From Gymnorhina tibicen (Eukaryota; Chordata; Aves; Passeriformes; Artamidae): 64,000 nucleotides of DNA. The stretch lies in contig VXAZ01002119.1 of the NCBI GenBank assembly GCA_013399875.1, positions 992,001 to 1,056,000 on the forward strand, in the 5' to 3' direction. The number at the start of each line of letters is the position of its first letter. The stretch's first letter is position 1. This document shows positions 25,346 to 36,660 of the stretch, one piece after another. Made by a program: the position numbers and the translations under genes. A model generated the notes under the pieces. The model worked only from the letters and a program-made list of their open reading frames with translations. It was not told the origin of the DNA and did no database searches.

Positions 25346-25829
25346 TTTTAAGAAATATTTTAATACTAAATAGATCAGGGGCTCTGCAACAGTTCCTTAT
25401 ATGACTTACGTTCTATAAGGAGCCAGTTGGTCTTGCAATCCATAAGCCATCATAGACCTTTCTAAAATACAAAATCCAAAAATCACTGTTAAGAAGATTT
25501 TCATTCTCTTCATATCTATAAACAAAAAAGGCCAAAACTGATGGGATTTTGTTTCCCTTTTTTTTTTTTTTCCCCTGTGTATTTTTTTTCTGTGTATTCT
25601 GAGGCCCTGTAATAATGTCTTGCAAAACCACATGATGATAGCTCAACTGTTTCTGGGCTAATATGTCCAAATTTACATCAGAAATGTCTGGTTCAGAAGC
25701 ATATATCCTAGGTAAGAGTTTACTGCCTTTTTTCATAAGATGGTTGTTTTCTTTAGCTGTATGGAGTCAGAAATATGTATGTTAAGCATGTCACAATGAA
25801 ACTCACCACTTAAAATCATCAGATAAATT

Positions 25830-26235
25830 GTATTGAACGGAACCTCAGATTTTCACCTGGTCCAACCTCTACTTAAAGCACAGTCAGCCTTGGAATCAGA
25901 CCAGGCTATAAAGGCTTTATCCAGTTGTTCTGGAACACCTTCAAACATACAAAATTTTTCTGAGCAATCTGTGCCACTCCCTGGCAGTCTTGAGGAAAAA
26001 GTTTCTCCCTACATCCATTCTGAACTTCTCCCTTTTCAACTTATGCCTATTGCTCCTCACTGTCTCACCAGGCCTTGCTGTGAGGAGCCTGGAAGCATGT
26101 TCCCAATAATCTCCCTTAAGGTGCTGGGCGATTGCTGTTTGCTTATCCAGAAGCAGCATCTGCTTCACGTGGAACAAGCCCTGTCCCTCAGCTGCTTCTC
26201 ACTGGTCAGCACTGATTTGCTTGTAGACCCTACTG
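25830..26235 (-). mobile_element. CR1 LINE 3' fragment, older subtype, minus strand
   Basis: On the plus strand the copy runs from GGAACCTCAGATTTTCACC through GGTCCAACCTCTACTTAAAGC, CTATAAAGGCTTTATCCAG, GCCACTCCCTGGCAGTCTT and CTTATGCCTATTGCTCCTC to GCAGCATCTGCTTC. These follow the order of a CR1 3' region in reverse complement. The wording differs from that of the next copy, so the two belong to different CR1 subfamilies. A 137-codon plus frame (25833-26246) is a chance frame antisense to CR1, not a gene. Confidence 0.75.
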
Positions 26236-26395
26236 AAAAGAAGTGAGAAGATTCTAAACTATATATTAATGAATGTGTAGGTGATAAACCTCATCAGATT
26301 ACACAAATAGAAATGAGTGGGGATCTTGGTTCAGCATGAAGAAAGAAGGGCTATTAGTGACTGAGGTACAGTAGAATTCAGGTTGGGTTTCCTAT

Positions 26396-26745
26396 GCAGA
26401 ATCACAGAAACACTGAACCATTTAGTCTGGAAAAGACCTCTGAGCTCATTGAAACCAACTGTTACCTCATCACTGCCAAGTTCTCCACTAACCTGTGTCC
26501 CAGCTGCCACATCTACTGTCTTTTAAATAATATCCAGGGATAGTGACTGAATCACTTCCTGTACAACCTGTTCCAATGCTTGACAACCCTTTTGCTGAAT
26601 AAATTTTTTGTAATATCCAATACCCTGGTGTAACTTGAGGCCATTTCCTCTTGTCCTGGCACTTCTTACAGGGGCAGTAGGATCGACCCCCACCTTGCTA
26701 CAACCTCCTTCTGGTTGTTGTACTACCTGTAGAGGAAGTTTGGTT
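26396..26745 (-). mobile_element. CR1 LINE 3' fragment, minus strand
   Basis: The plus strand starts with CAGAATCACAGAAACACTG, followed by GGAAAAGACCTCTGAGCTCA, CACATCTACTGTCTTTTAAA, CTGTTCCAATGCTTGACAAC and GAGGCCATTTCCTCTTGTCC, and ends near CTACAACCTCCTTCTGG. The match to the common avian CR1 3' end is close and nearly collinear, and includes the remnant 3' tail. The copy is 5'-truncated after about 350 bases, as most genomic CR1 copies are. Confidence 0.92.
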
Positions 26746-28537
26746 CATAAACTTCAGTACAAAATTGTCCATAAAATATCCCCACCAAAGCAAAAATCTC
26801 TAGCCTTTAAAAAACCACTGATATTAATAATGGAAGATGTGTTTATGTGATTAGAGTATTTTGAAGGAAAGTTAATAGTTTTATGAAATTTCACTTAAAA
26901 ATTTAATTTGTATTTTCGCCTGTTCATTTTGATATAAGTGCTGTAAACTCTAGCTTATTAGTTTTCTGTATTACTGTTTTGAAAATATTTGCAGAATAGC
27001 TGTTGCATAGTCTTTTGTAGTCTTTACCTGGGTTTTTTTGATTTTGATTGGTTTTTGCCTTAGACTCCTTCATAATAATTTTTTAACAAAACAAGCAAAT
27101 CCTCTGCTCAGAGATCCTCCAGAAGATTCTCTTTAGAACTAATTATAGCTGTCTTTAAAATCTCCTGGCTTCTACTGCCCAAAAGTAGTTTTTTATTGAA
27201 AGATAATATAAGCAAAATGCTCAGCTTCTTTTTACTGCATAACAGTAACACGATGTGACATTTCTGCATTGTATTATTATCAAGCTCTGAAAACTTACTA
27301 AGTCATGTTCCAAGTGATCAATGGATTTATCCTTTGCAAACTAAAGCGCTCATCATTCATGGCACTCCTCCTTTGTTCTGGTGCAATAGAGGACAGTTCT
27401 AATGCATCTTGTCAGCTCCTCATTTTCTTTATTTCTTTGAACATGAACTTTACTTTGCCATAAGAAATTGGATAAGTAGGCATTAGGTAACAGCCAGATA
27501 GGTTTGTGGTTTGTTTTTTTCTTTTCTGAGAAATAAAGATAATCTTTTCTGAGGCAGAGTATAGTTAACCACAGACATTCCATTTGTTCAGAGAGTTTTT
27601 TCAATACAACTCCATAATTTTGGGAATTACATAAAACTGAAAATAACAGAAATGAAATTTCCATCATGGGGAATGGAGAAAACAATCAGATGTTGGACTC
27701 GGTCCACACTGTAAATAGTTCAAGCTAGTGTACTTCTGTGTCAATTTTTAACACGTACAACAAGGGTAAAGTGGTTGCTGCACTCACTTGCTGAAAGCCA
27801 CATTCAAATTTACTTGCAGGCAGGAATTCAGAACAGATGGTGATGGGAAGAGGCAAAATTTTGATTCCTCGCTGTGATCCATGGGTAGCCCTATCCTTTT
27901 GGGTTTACCGAAGTAACTTCAGAAAATATTTGATGTAATAATTAGCCCCATACAAGCAGTCTAATGCTCAAGTATTAATGTGTGGCAGTTTACCTGTTAT
28001 AAATTATGTAAGTGGTACTCCCCGGTTTTTTAAAACCTAAACATAGAAATGCACTTGATTTTGTTCATAATTCAACAGTCCAGAATTTCCCTGACTGTAA
28101 GGAGATGTCAGCATGTTGTAGAAAAAAAGGAAAAGCCATCCTGCTGCAAAACCCAAAAGAAACAATATAAAATGAAAAATATATAAAATAGCAGAAAGAA
28201 TAGCTGTGTCTAATTCTGGAACAAAGTGTCTAATGTCAACAAAGAATTGGAATATAAGGATTTATATTAGAGAGTGTATAAGTAGGCAACATACCTTGAG
28301 AATCGTAAGTTTGTATTATTTTGTTTGTAGTGTTAGGATTTCAGGATTTGGGGTTTTTTATATGATGAAGTGAAAATAAAACCTTTCCCAGTGTTGGTAT
28401 AAAACACAAATATATGGGAATTTCTGTTCACTTGAAATTATGAGGTTTCCTTCAGATCTGAGAATACACTGTGTAAAAGATGAAGGGAAGAAAAAGCTCA
28501 CAGTTACATTTAAAACGGCTCATAATACTATAAGTTG

Positions 28538-28600
28538 CCACAAAAATAAAAAATAAAAACCAAACCAAAACAAAAAAACCCAACAAACCCAAAGAACCCG
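28538..28600. repeat. A-rich low-complexity tract
   Basis: AAAAATA, CCAAAAC and CCCAAC units alternate over about 60 bases. It is low-complexity sequence without visible source. Confidence 0.7.
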
Positions 28601-30448
28601 AACAATACTTTTTCACCATATTGTCCTTTCTGCATTATTTCCTTTGTTTCTCTGTCTCAAGCTTTGTTCTCCTGTCATTAGTGCTGAGATATTTAACTTG
28701 AAGTGCACTATTTCAGGATTTTATAAGGCTGGTGGAAAAAGCTCATGTCTTAAAAATCATTCTTTCCTGTGTATCACTTGCAATCTGAAACAGGATATGT
28801 TTTCATTTTAATATTGCTGTAGGTACTGTCTTTCATAAATGTATACATGTTTTTCAAATGAGATGGTATTCTGGTAAACTGAGCTGTTTAGTGACTGTGT
28901 CTGCAAGGGACTTTGGCAGTTGAGGCAGAGCTGTTCAGTGCATTCAGTGTGGAGTTTAACAAGCAATTGCTTCCGCAAGTAGATACTTGTACTTGGTGAG
29001 ATGGATAGTGCTTTACATTTTATTGGCTGTATTGACCAGGGGCTTGGTTCAGTTGCCTGAGCAGTGACACCCAGTACCAGATGCCTGTGGGTGTTTTCCC
29101 TACCTTCTGGCTGACCCTCCATGCAGATGTCTCGGGGCACTTCTGGTGGCACTTGTTTAACAATGATGGTCCTCTGCCGATATCCGTTTTAGACCACTAA
29201 GATCTAGGTCTTTCACTGAAGTAGAAATCTGAATAGCAGTCTGAGGTATAGACACCTGCTTTGTTCCATCTGCAGTTAGATGAGATAAAGGAAGTTTCTG
29301 TAATTCTTTGCATGTATCAAGCTTTGTTTTGTTCAGCAGCAAAGCAGTATGCACGCAAAATAGTGGTTTTGCTTATTTCAGTTAGCTCAGATCCTGCAAA
29401 GGAAGAACCAAAGTACACCCCACCAGAGATAAAATATATTTTATGTAAGTTTGAATAAAACTAGGAGCACTTGAAATATTAAAATACATACTTTTTATTT
29501 ACAAATGGGAATGCAATTAGCCTTGTTTTGACATTTGAGTCATGTGTGATGTAGGAATTGCCATCCACATTACCGTAAAGGCGCACAATATCAGTCATAC
29601 CTCCGCATTTCATTATTTGGGATTTGTGTGTGGAATGCTGGAGGCAGGAAATACTTCCCACATAGATTACAAAGCCAAATTTGCAATATCCATTGTTTGA
29701 GAAGAGGTGGTCACTGAAGGTGCAATTACAGAGACAACTTCTCTGTCACTGGTGACTCAGAGAACCAAAACAACCGGCGGACAGATTGCACATTCTGGGC
29801 TCCACTATGGCCCACCAAGCTGGCCCTGCTGTGCAGATACCTTTGAGGACTAGAGAGGGATTTCTAGAACAGAAATGCAACAATTATAATTCACATGCAT
29901 AATGAGCAGAGTTTTGCATCTGCAGAGTGATATTTCCATTTTAGTGATAATCTTAGTACTCTGAATTCAGTATTCTGTTACTAATTCTGTGTTATTTTAT
30001 TATTGATATGTTTGGTTAATTCCTTTTTCTAAATGGAAGAATTGGTCAGACAAATCAGTACATTTACTTATTATAAATAAATATTTATTACTTATATAGT
30101 AATATCTATTGTTTATGGATGCAATATATTGTTAGATTGAAGGTAGTTCTTTTTTTTTCTTGTACCTCATTCTATTTTAGAATCTAGAAGAACAGAGTTA
30201 AGTCAACCATTCTAGAGATTTCAAAATACTGATAGATCTTAGTAAATCCCAGTCAGAGTATAAACAAAGTAACATATTTTATGAAGGAATAAATATATTT
30301 TCTAACTTGCAAAATATTTTATAACTGATCAGTTAATATGCAATAAAGGCTTTCAGAGGTTCTAAAAGAAATAAATACTTTTGATATTTAAATCTCACAT
30401 TTAATTTTCAATTTATTTAGATATTGAACTGATTTTTTTTTCTTTTAG

Positions 30449-30498
30449 AAATATGAAATCAGCAAATACTTTTCCTGTCTGAAAGAGATGACTTGGAG
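30449..30498 (+). other. Exon-like segment of 50 nt (unproven)
   Basis: A polypyrimidine run ending TTTTTCTTTTAG (30437-30448) is followed by 50 nt and then by GAG|GTAAAG at the 3' side, good matches to vertebrate acceptor and donor consensus. Of three reading frames only the first is open and reads KYEISKYFSCLKEMTW. The other two hit stops within the segment. I do not recognise the peptide. In AT-rich DNA such pairs occur by chance many times per 100 kb, so this is a candidate only. Confidence 0.2.
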
Positions 30499-31545
30499 GT
30501 AAAGTCCAAGAGATCTCATGATTTCTTAAAGATCCCATGCTTAAGTCATCACTAGTGGTGAGAAATTGACTGATGTGTTTATGAGAAAGTATTTTTTCAG
30601 CAAACTGGAATTTAATAAGCTAATGTTTACAGGCTGAGGCTGATTTCAGTTGCCATAACTGTAGATTCAGCATAAGTAACCCATCTCACGTGACCTGTCT
30701 TTCAAAAATGTGTACACATACACAGAGAAGTTACATCAGATTGCTTATTTTTCTTCTCATATAAAGTCATTGGCATATTATTTATGTCTAGTGGTAGCCA
30801 ATGCCTGAATATATTAGTAATTTCTCACATCTTGTGATGTTATTACTCAAGTATGTTTCAAAATCTGAATAAATATATAATTTTGAAAAGCAGAAGGCGT
30901 TGTTCCATGAACATGTAAATGTTCAAGTCTAATCACAAAACACAGACTTTAAGTGCTCCCAGTTCAGAATTTAGAATAAATATGAGACAGAAATAGGCCT
31001 AGCCATTACTGAGACCTTGTTATGCTCTTGAAGGTAGTATGAAGGGAAGGGTCTGTTTTAGGCATGGCAAAAGTAGACAATAGCTTAAAGTATAAAAAAA
31101 TGTTGGTGTTATGCAAGAGAAAAGATTTCTACTCCAAGAGAAGTGTCTGAAGTGCTAAGCCTGGCTCAGAGGCAGCCATATCATGTCACTTACAAATCCA
31201 TTCAGCAGCTGTGGGACTGAGCAAGCCCCTTGGCTCAGTCACAGGTAAGAAGAGTCTTGCTGCCGGGGTGTACAGCCCTGTGTCACCCCCACTGTTTAGC
31301 AGAGAAACCCATAAACAAAAGTGCAGAGTGGAGTGTGTGGGGTCCAGAGAGGATGCTCAGTTTTGGCATCCAAAAACTTATAGGGGAAGGTGACAGACAG
31401 GGTAAGAGCTCTGCTGTGACAATGCACTGGGGAGTCACCCTTGCTCCAGGGGTCCAGGGAAGTCTTGTTCCTTCAAGATGGCTCTAGGTACACTGTATGC
31501 TCATGAAAAGTCAACTAGAAATGTTCTGGAGTATAAATAATGATA

Positions 31546-31581
31546 TTTTATATCTATATATATATATACACATATATATAA
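31546..31581. repeat. (TA)n microsatellite, interrupted
   Basis: TATATC/TATA units and a CACA interruption form a 36-base AT dinucleotide tract. Confidence 0.85.
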
Positions 31582-34500
31582 TCTTAAGATGTAGAGTATT
31601 GGATATATCCTTTAAATAGTAAATAGTGATTAAAAGTTGTTTATTTCTTGGGAGAAGGATGAGGACCCAGTTATACTTTTATAATACAACTGCAGGGAAA
31701 ACAAATGGAGTATGAGCTTGCCTCAGTAATGTAACAGAAGGGAAAAAAATAAATATTAAATATATTACTATTTTGAAATAGCACAGGTTCCTGTGTTTAA
31801 TCTTTCACTGTCCAAAGCCAAGATAATTTCCAAGCTTTCCTTGAGTATTATTAATTGTTATTTTGAATGCAAAGTTTTTTTACTGCTAAATTTTTTGCAT
31901 ATAAATCAACAGGAACAGGACATGTTGGCAGCAGGTTCCAGCTCCTACGGTTGTATTTCAAGGGGGTGTCAGAGTCCATTTCCCCACCCTTGTCCTGGAA
32001 GCACAATTTTAGTTTACACTTGATGAGATATTTTACTGTGTGATTACAGGGAATATTAAAGAAATTTGATGAGTAAGAGTTTAATTTGGGTTTTGAAGAT
32101 ACTCAGCAGTTCATTTAGGGATTCAGGATCTGTTCACAAGTCAGTGTCAGTCTCTGATGCTTACTTGTGATTCACAAACATCTGACACCATGTATGCATT
32201 CAGTGAATATATGGTCTTCTGATTTTGAGTATTTCATTCAAATACCATAGTGATTTAAATAATAAACCACTCTACAGCAATCATGACATCCTGAAATAAC
32301 AATTCGTGCTAAATTAAGAAAGAAAAGTGGCAACAGCTGACAAAGATCTCTTTTAGGAAGACTGGAGTTGTGTTGTTCTTTTAGTGCTGATTTTCAGTTC
32401 ATTTGCCTTTCTTCAAAGTGCAGTTAATATTTTTAAGGGATGAGTGTGGTCAATTATATCACTTCCTGTCATATTTAGTGAAAATATCTACAGGACATTT
32501 TTTTTGGTACTATCAAGCTAGCTATCTAGTTAATTGTTCTAAAACCACTTTAATTTTATGAGATCCTTGTGTATCTAATACAATATTAACATTTACCTGA
32601 GTTCTTCTGTGATTCCTAATGATAAAATATCCAGGACCTCTGGAACACACTCATTTTATAAATTCCAGTTAGTTTTCAAAAAATGAACAAAACCCCAAAC
32701 TGGTAATTTAGATTACAAAGAACTATTTTTCTATTCTGTTTTTAAATTTATGTTTCCTTCAACTTATTACTTTAAAGATAAGAAAACTGATTTTGTGAAA
32801 TCAGTGAACCACTCTATTATTTTTCTCTTAATAGAACAAATTTTTATGATACTAGATGGTAGCTGTAGATATCTCCAGAGGGACATATGTTCCTCTACTT
32901 ACGGAATTAGGATAAAAATAAAATTGGAGACTATTGTGCATCAAAATACTGCACAAATTGTAGTCTTTGAAAAGAATGGCGAGGACAAAGGAATAGCAGT
33001 CTAAGAATTCTGTGATTTATTTTGTATCCAAGAACAATTCTATTTGCATTACCGGGTACTTACCACATTGTACAAAAGTCTTAGTAAGACATTTGTAACC
33101 TACTCAAAGGTATCATTCTTATCTACTCTCCCTAAAGAGAGAATATGGTAGTGCATTATCAAAAACATATGCTATAAAAGAGATTATTTCTACACTCTCT
33201 TTCACCAATGATCTCAATAGGAGAAAAGTAAGACAATGCTACATTAGATATATTTTCTAATTTAAAGATTTAAGTCAGAGAGGGTTGTTATAAAGACACA
33301 GAACTAGCCTCCAAAACAGTCTAGATAACCAGTTTCCTCTGGTAATTTTTTTTTTGTCAAGCTCAGAATAGCAACTAGGGAAATAAATAAGTAGAACTGT
33401 AATTAAAATGGTCTGCACACTTTTCCACCCCATCTGTCCAGTCAAAGAAATAAAGGAAGATCTGATAGACCTCTGGGTTGTTTTTTAAAAAATATCTGAT
33501 TTTTTTCCTTGACATAGACAAAGCTTCCCTGATAGAATCCTGGCTGTCTTCTCCAAATTTGTAATGTACAAATTGTGAGGAGGAGCAGCATAGCATAAAA
33601 GGATCTTGTTTCCAGAATTGGTATGTACATATGGAGACAAGTGTACTTAATAAATGGAGGCTATATTTTACATAGAAAAAGGAGGAGGAAGGTCAGAAGG
33701 TCAGAATGTTTGCTGCTGTAGCTCTGAAAATGTAAATTTCCCATTACTGGTAAAAGGCCGAAGGTGTTGGACTGAGTTGGCAGTGCAGGGTGTCAGCACA
33801 TGTGTGGGTTTGTCTTGGCACAGTTTCAGATTGCTCTAAGTGAGGCCAAGTGACTTTTGCCTCCCCTTTGTGTGAGCAGAAGCTCTGTGAACACCATGAA
33901 TAAGATAAAGGTCTCTCTGATCTGGGGCAGCACTGCCATGCAAGTAACAGCCCTTGGTGTCAGCTGAGGCCAGGCAAGGAAACGATCAGATTTCAGCAGA
34001 GAACCAGCAAGAAGGAGGCAGAGTGTTATAAGAAGACATATAAATAGAGCTCCAAGTATACCACAGGATAGAAAAGGAAGAAACTCCCACAACTGTGAAC
34101 ATCATACTCCCAGCAAGGATCTCAGGTTGTTCACAACCTGTTCTACTTACACCTCTTTCTGTTTGAGGAAGACTGGAGGTCTTGACCCTAGGAAAAATGA
34201 ATTTTGGATAGACAAATACGTCAAATGAAATTAGTAGATCCTACAAGAGTTTGGTATAGCTATGATTAATGGGTTTTGTTGTGTTAATTAGATAATTTGG
34301 ATGATGTGACTGTTTAAACTAACAGTGAATTTTTGTATCTTTATATATAGTGTCTTTCCTTAGTCCATAATAAGATTTTGAGTAAAATGCTATGTTCCAT
34401 TTTTATGACTTTGAGCAAAGGGCAGGGGACAGTAATGTTGTAAATAGTCACAGAGAAATCAACTGGGAGTAGCCCAATAAACCACTAACAAAGGCAGACT

Positions 34501-35256
34501 GAAATGCCTAGAGAAATCAGAGGGTTTCCTCCTCTTGTATGGCTGTGGCTGGTATAGTCTGCTGGATTTGGATATAGTAGGCTCAGGAGAGTGTAGAATC
34601 AGGTTTCTAATCCTCTACTAAGTGCTTTAATCCCTTTGATGTGCAAAATACCACTGCATCTACCACTGCTTCTTCCTCTGGGAGGTGAATGGTTATCCAC
34701 CAGCCACAGGCACTGTGGTGCTCCGGGTAGCGAATAGAAAATTGGCTGCCCAAAGACAAGCTTCTGAGTATTTCACATGACAAAGGATAACCACAGAGGG
34801 AACTTCCAGGCAACCAGGTACAATATCAAGAAAGTCCAAGCCCTGCCAGAGATGGCCACCAAGTGAGATATGGGTTGAATTGCCTTCCATCCTGCTCTGT
34901 CACTGCCTTTTTAGCGGAATGGATTGTCCATAATCATTGCTGTGGACTAGGAATTGTGCTGTGAAGCAAGTTGAACTGGTTGGACCATTTGGTTGTATTG
35001 CAGGGGTTTGTGATCATGGAGCTCATAGTCCCTCTGTTCACATACCTCTCTGCAATGAAGAAAAGCAGTGACTGCTAGATCACTGTGAGAAGTTTGCTGA
35101 TGCACATCACCAGAGATAACTAAAATCTTAAAACTGTAACAATGTTAAAGACAAGAAAATGTTCTTGTTCATATTGTTTCATCTGTAGTGTGGAACAATG
35201 GAAACGGAAATACTTTTAAAAGCAAGCAATAAATATTCAATTCCACTAAAATATGG

Positions 35257-35287
35257 GAAAATACTCAACATGCAGTTGAGTATTTTC
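35257..35287. repeat. Perfect 13-bp stem hairpin with 5-nt loop
   Basis: GAAAATACTCAAC (35257-35269) and GTTGAGTATTTTC (35275-35287) are exact reverse complements around ATGCA. It is the longest perfect short-loop hairpin I noticed. The stem is too short for a typical pre-microRNA, and I see no flanking duplication. Confidence 0.9.
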
Positions 35288-35842
35288 ACGAGCTGTGAAC
35301 TGCTTACAAAATTCCCATGATTATAGAATAGCACTAGTTCTCAAATAGTAAAATCTTCAGAGCAGCTTAAGTTAATTTCCTTGGCTAAATAGTGTCTTCT
35401 AAGACAGAAAAGGCCTCTCTTTAAGCAAGACTCTGAATGAAAATATGTTTGCTAGTTGTCACAAGCCAATGAGTAAGCTCATTTACCAGGCCGAATTGTC
35501 ACTTTGAAAACTGAGACAAGAAATGTAATCCTGTAGTGTGCCCAGCATGAGTGGACACTTCAGGGCATGACTACAACACAGTCGGGGCAATGCACTGGAT
35601 ACCCCTGAATGACCAAGTATCACAAAGTGCAGTGGTAAACAACAGTATTACATAATACCTAGCATGACTGATCCTAGCTCTAAGGATAGGTCACATGACG
35701 CTCACTCAGATATCAGTTTGCAGGTTGCTTCATAAGGAGTCAGCACGTGTTTGTTTTCATGACATACATATGACCTTAACCACAAACCCTGCTGTTGCAG
35801 CCATCTGGAAAGTGGTGCCATTTGACAACACGTGGAAATGTT

Positions 35843-36660
35843 CATAATCATAGAATCATAGAATAGTGTGGGCTGGAAAGAACCTTAAAGGTCATCTAGT
35901 CTTCTATAAGGTCTCCCTGGAGCCTTTCTTCTCTAGGCTGAGCAACACCAACTCTCTCAGCCTTTCTTCACAGGAGAGCTGCTCTAGCCCTCTGATCATT
36001 TTTGCAGTCCTACACAGGACTGACTGCAGTGGGTCAACGTATTTCCTGTGCTGAGGATTTCAGTGTTGTCCTCCAGATAGGGTATCACAAGAGCAGAGGG
36101 GCAGAATCACCTCCCTTGATCTACTGACCAAGCTTCTTGTAATGCAGCCTAGGAAACAGTTGGATGTAATCATGCCTTACTGGCTCACAGCCAGCCTTTC
36201 ATCCACCAGCACCTCCAAATTCCTTCTCAGCAGGGCTGCTCTAAATCCCTTCATCCCCCAGCCTGTACCAAAGGTTTGCTCTGAGCCATGTGCAGGAACT
36301 TACACATGATCTTGTTGAACCTCTTGAGGTTCACATGGCCCTACTCCTTGAGCTTGTCCAGGTCCCTCTGGATGGCATCCCATCCTTCAGTTGCATCAAC
36401 TGCATCAGTCAGGTTGGTGGTGTTGGGAAATGCATTGAGGGTTCACTCCATCCCTCTATGTCATTGACAAAGACATTAAAGAGCACTGGTGCTAGTGCAG
36501 ACCCCTGGGGTACATCAGGCCACTACAGTCTGGATGTAACCATTCAACAAATTCCTCGTCCACCAAACAATCCACCCATCAAATAATCTCTCTCTCATTT
36601 AGAAAGAATGTTATGGGGGTCTGTGTCAAAGCTCTTAGAAAAATCCAGGTGATACAGGAA
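35843..36660 (-). mobile_element. CR1 LINE, minus strand, with internal deletion
   Basis: The plus strand begins with the octamer tail (ATCATAGAATCATAGAAT), then GGAAAGAACCTTAAAGGTCA. It jumps from CATCTAGT directly to CTATAAGGTCTCCCTGGAGC, whereas in intact CR1 about 300 bases lie between these blocks. It then stays collinear through GAGGGGCAGAATCACCTCCC, CATCCACCAGCACCTCC, CCAGGTCCCTCTGGATGGCA, GACCCCTGGGGTACATC and GTCTGTGTCAAAGCTCTTAG, which are reverse transcriptase-coding sequence of ORF2. It is truncated near 36660. A 98-codon plus frame at 36290-36586 is antisense to CR1 and not a gene. Confidence 0.93.

Larger units (their letters stand above)
21991..25829. other. Gene-free AT-rich stretch with microsatellites
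   Basis: I see no exon or transposon here. A 79-codon plus frame at 24206-24445 begins with ATG but has no family resemblance and no supporting signals. T-rich low-complexity blocks lie at 25297-25345 and 25557-25590. Confidence 0.6.
26746..35842. other. Nine-kilobase gene-free AT-rich stretch
   Basis: No confident feature is seen apart from simple repeats, a hairpin and one exon-like segment listed separately. The longest frames, 114 codons (28808-29152, minus) and 110 codons (27353-27685, minus), resemble nothing I know. A more GC-rich patch at 33750-34150 holds an 88-codon minus frame (33826-34092) with a hydrophobic start; I could not place it in any family. Confidence 0.55.

Noticed and set aside
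25833..26246. 137-codon plus-strand ORF
   Set aside because: It lies over a CR1 copy in antisense and its translation matches nothing but the chance frame over CR1.
29030..29150. GC-richer block reminiscent of an avian interspersed repeat
   Set aside because: I could not match it to a family with enough collinear blocks, so no repeat is claimed.
33770..34160. Possible degenerate LTR (AATAAGATAAAGGTCTCTCTG and an ATATAAATA motif)
   Set aside because: The motifs stand in the wrong order for one orientation and no termini or known family blocks are visible.
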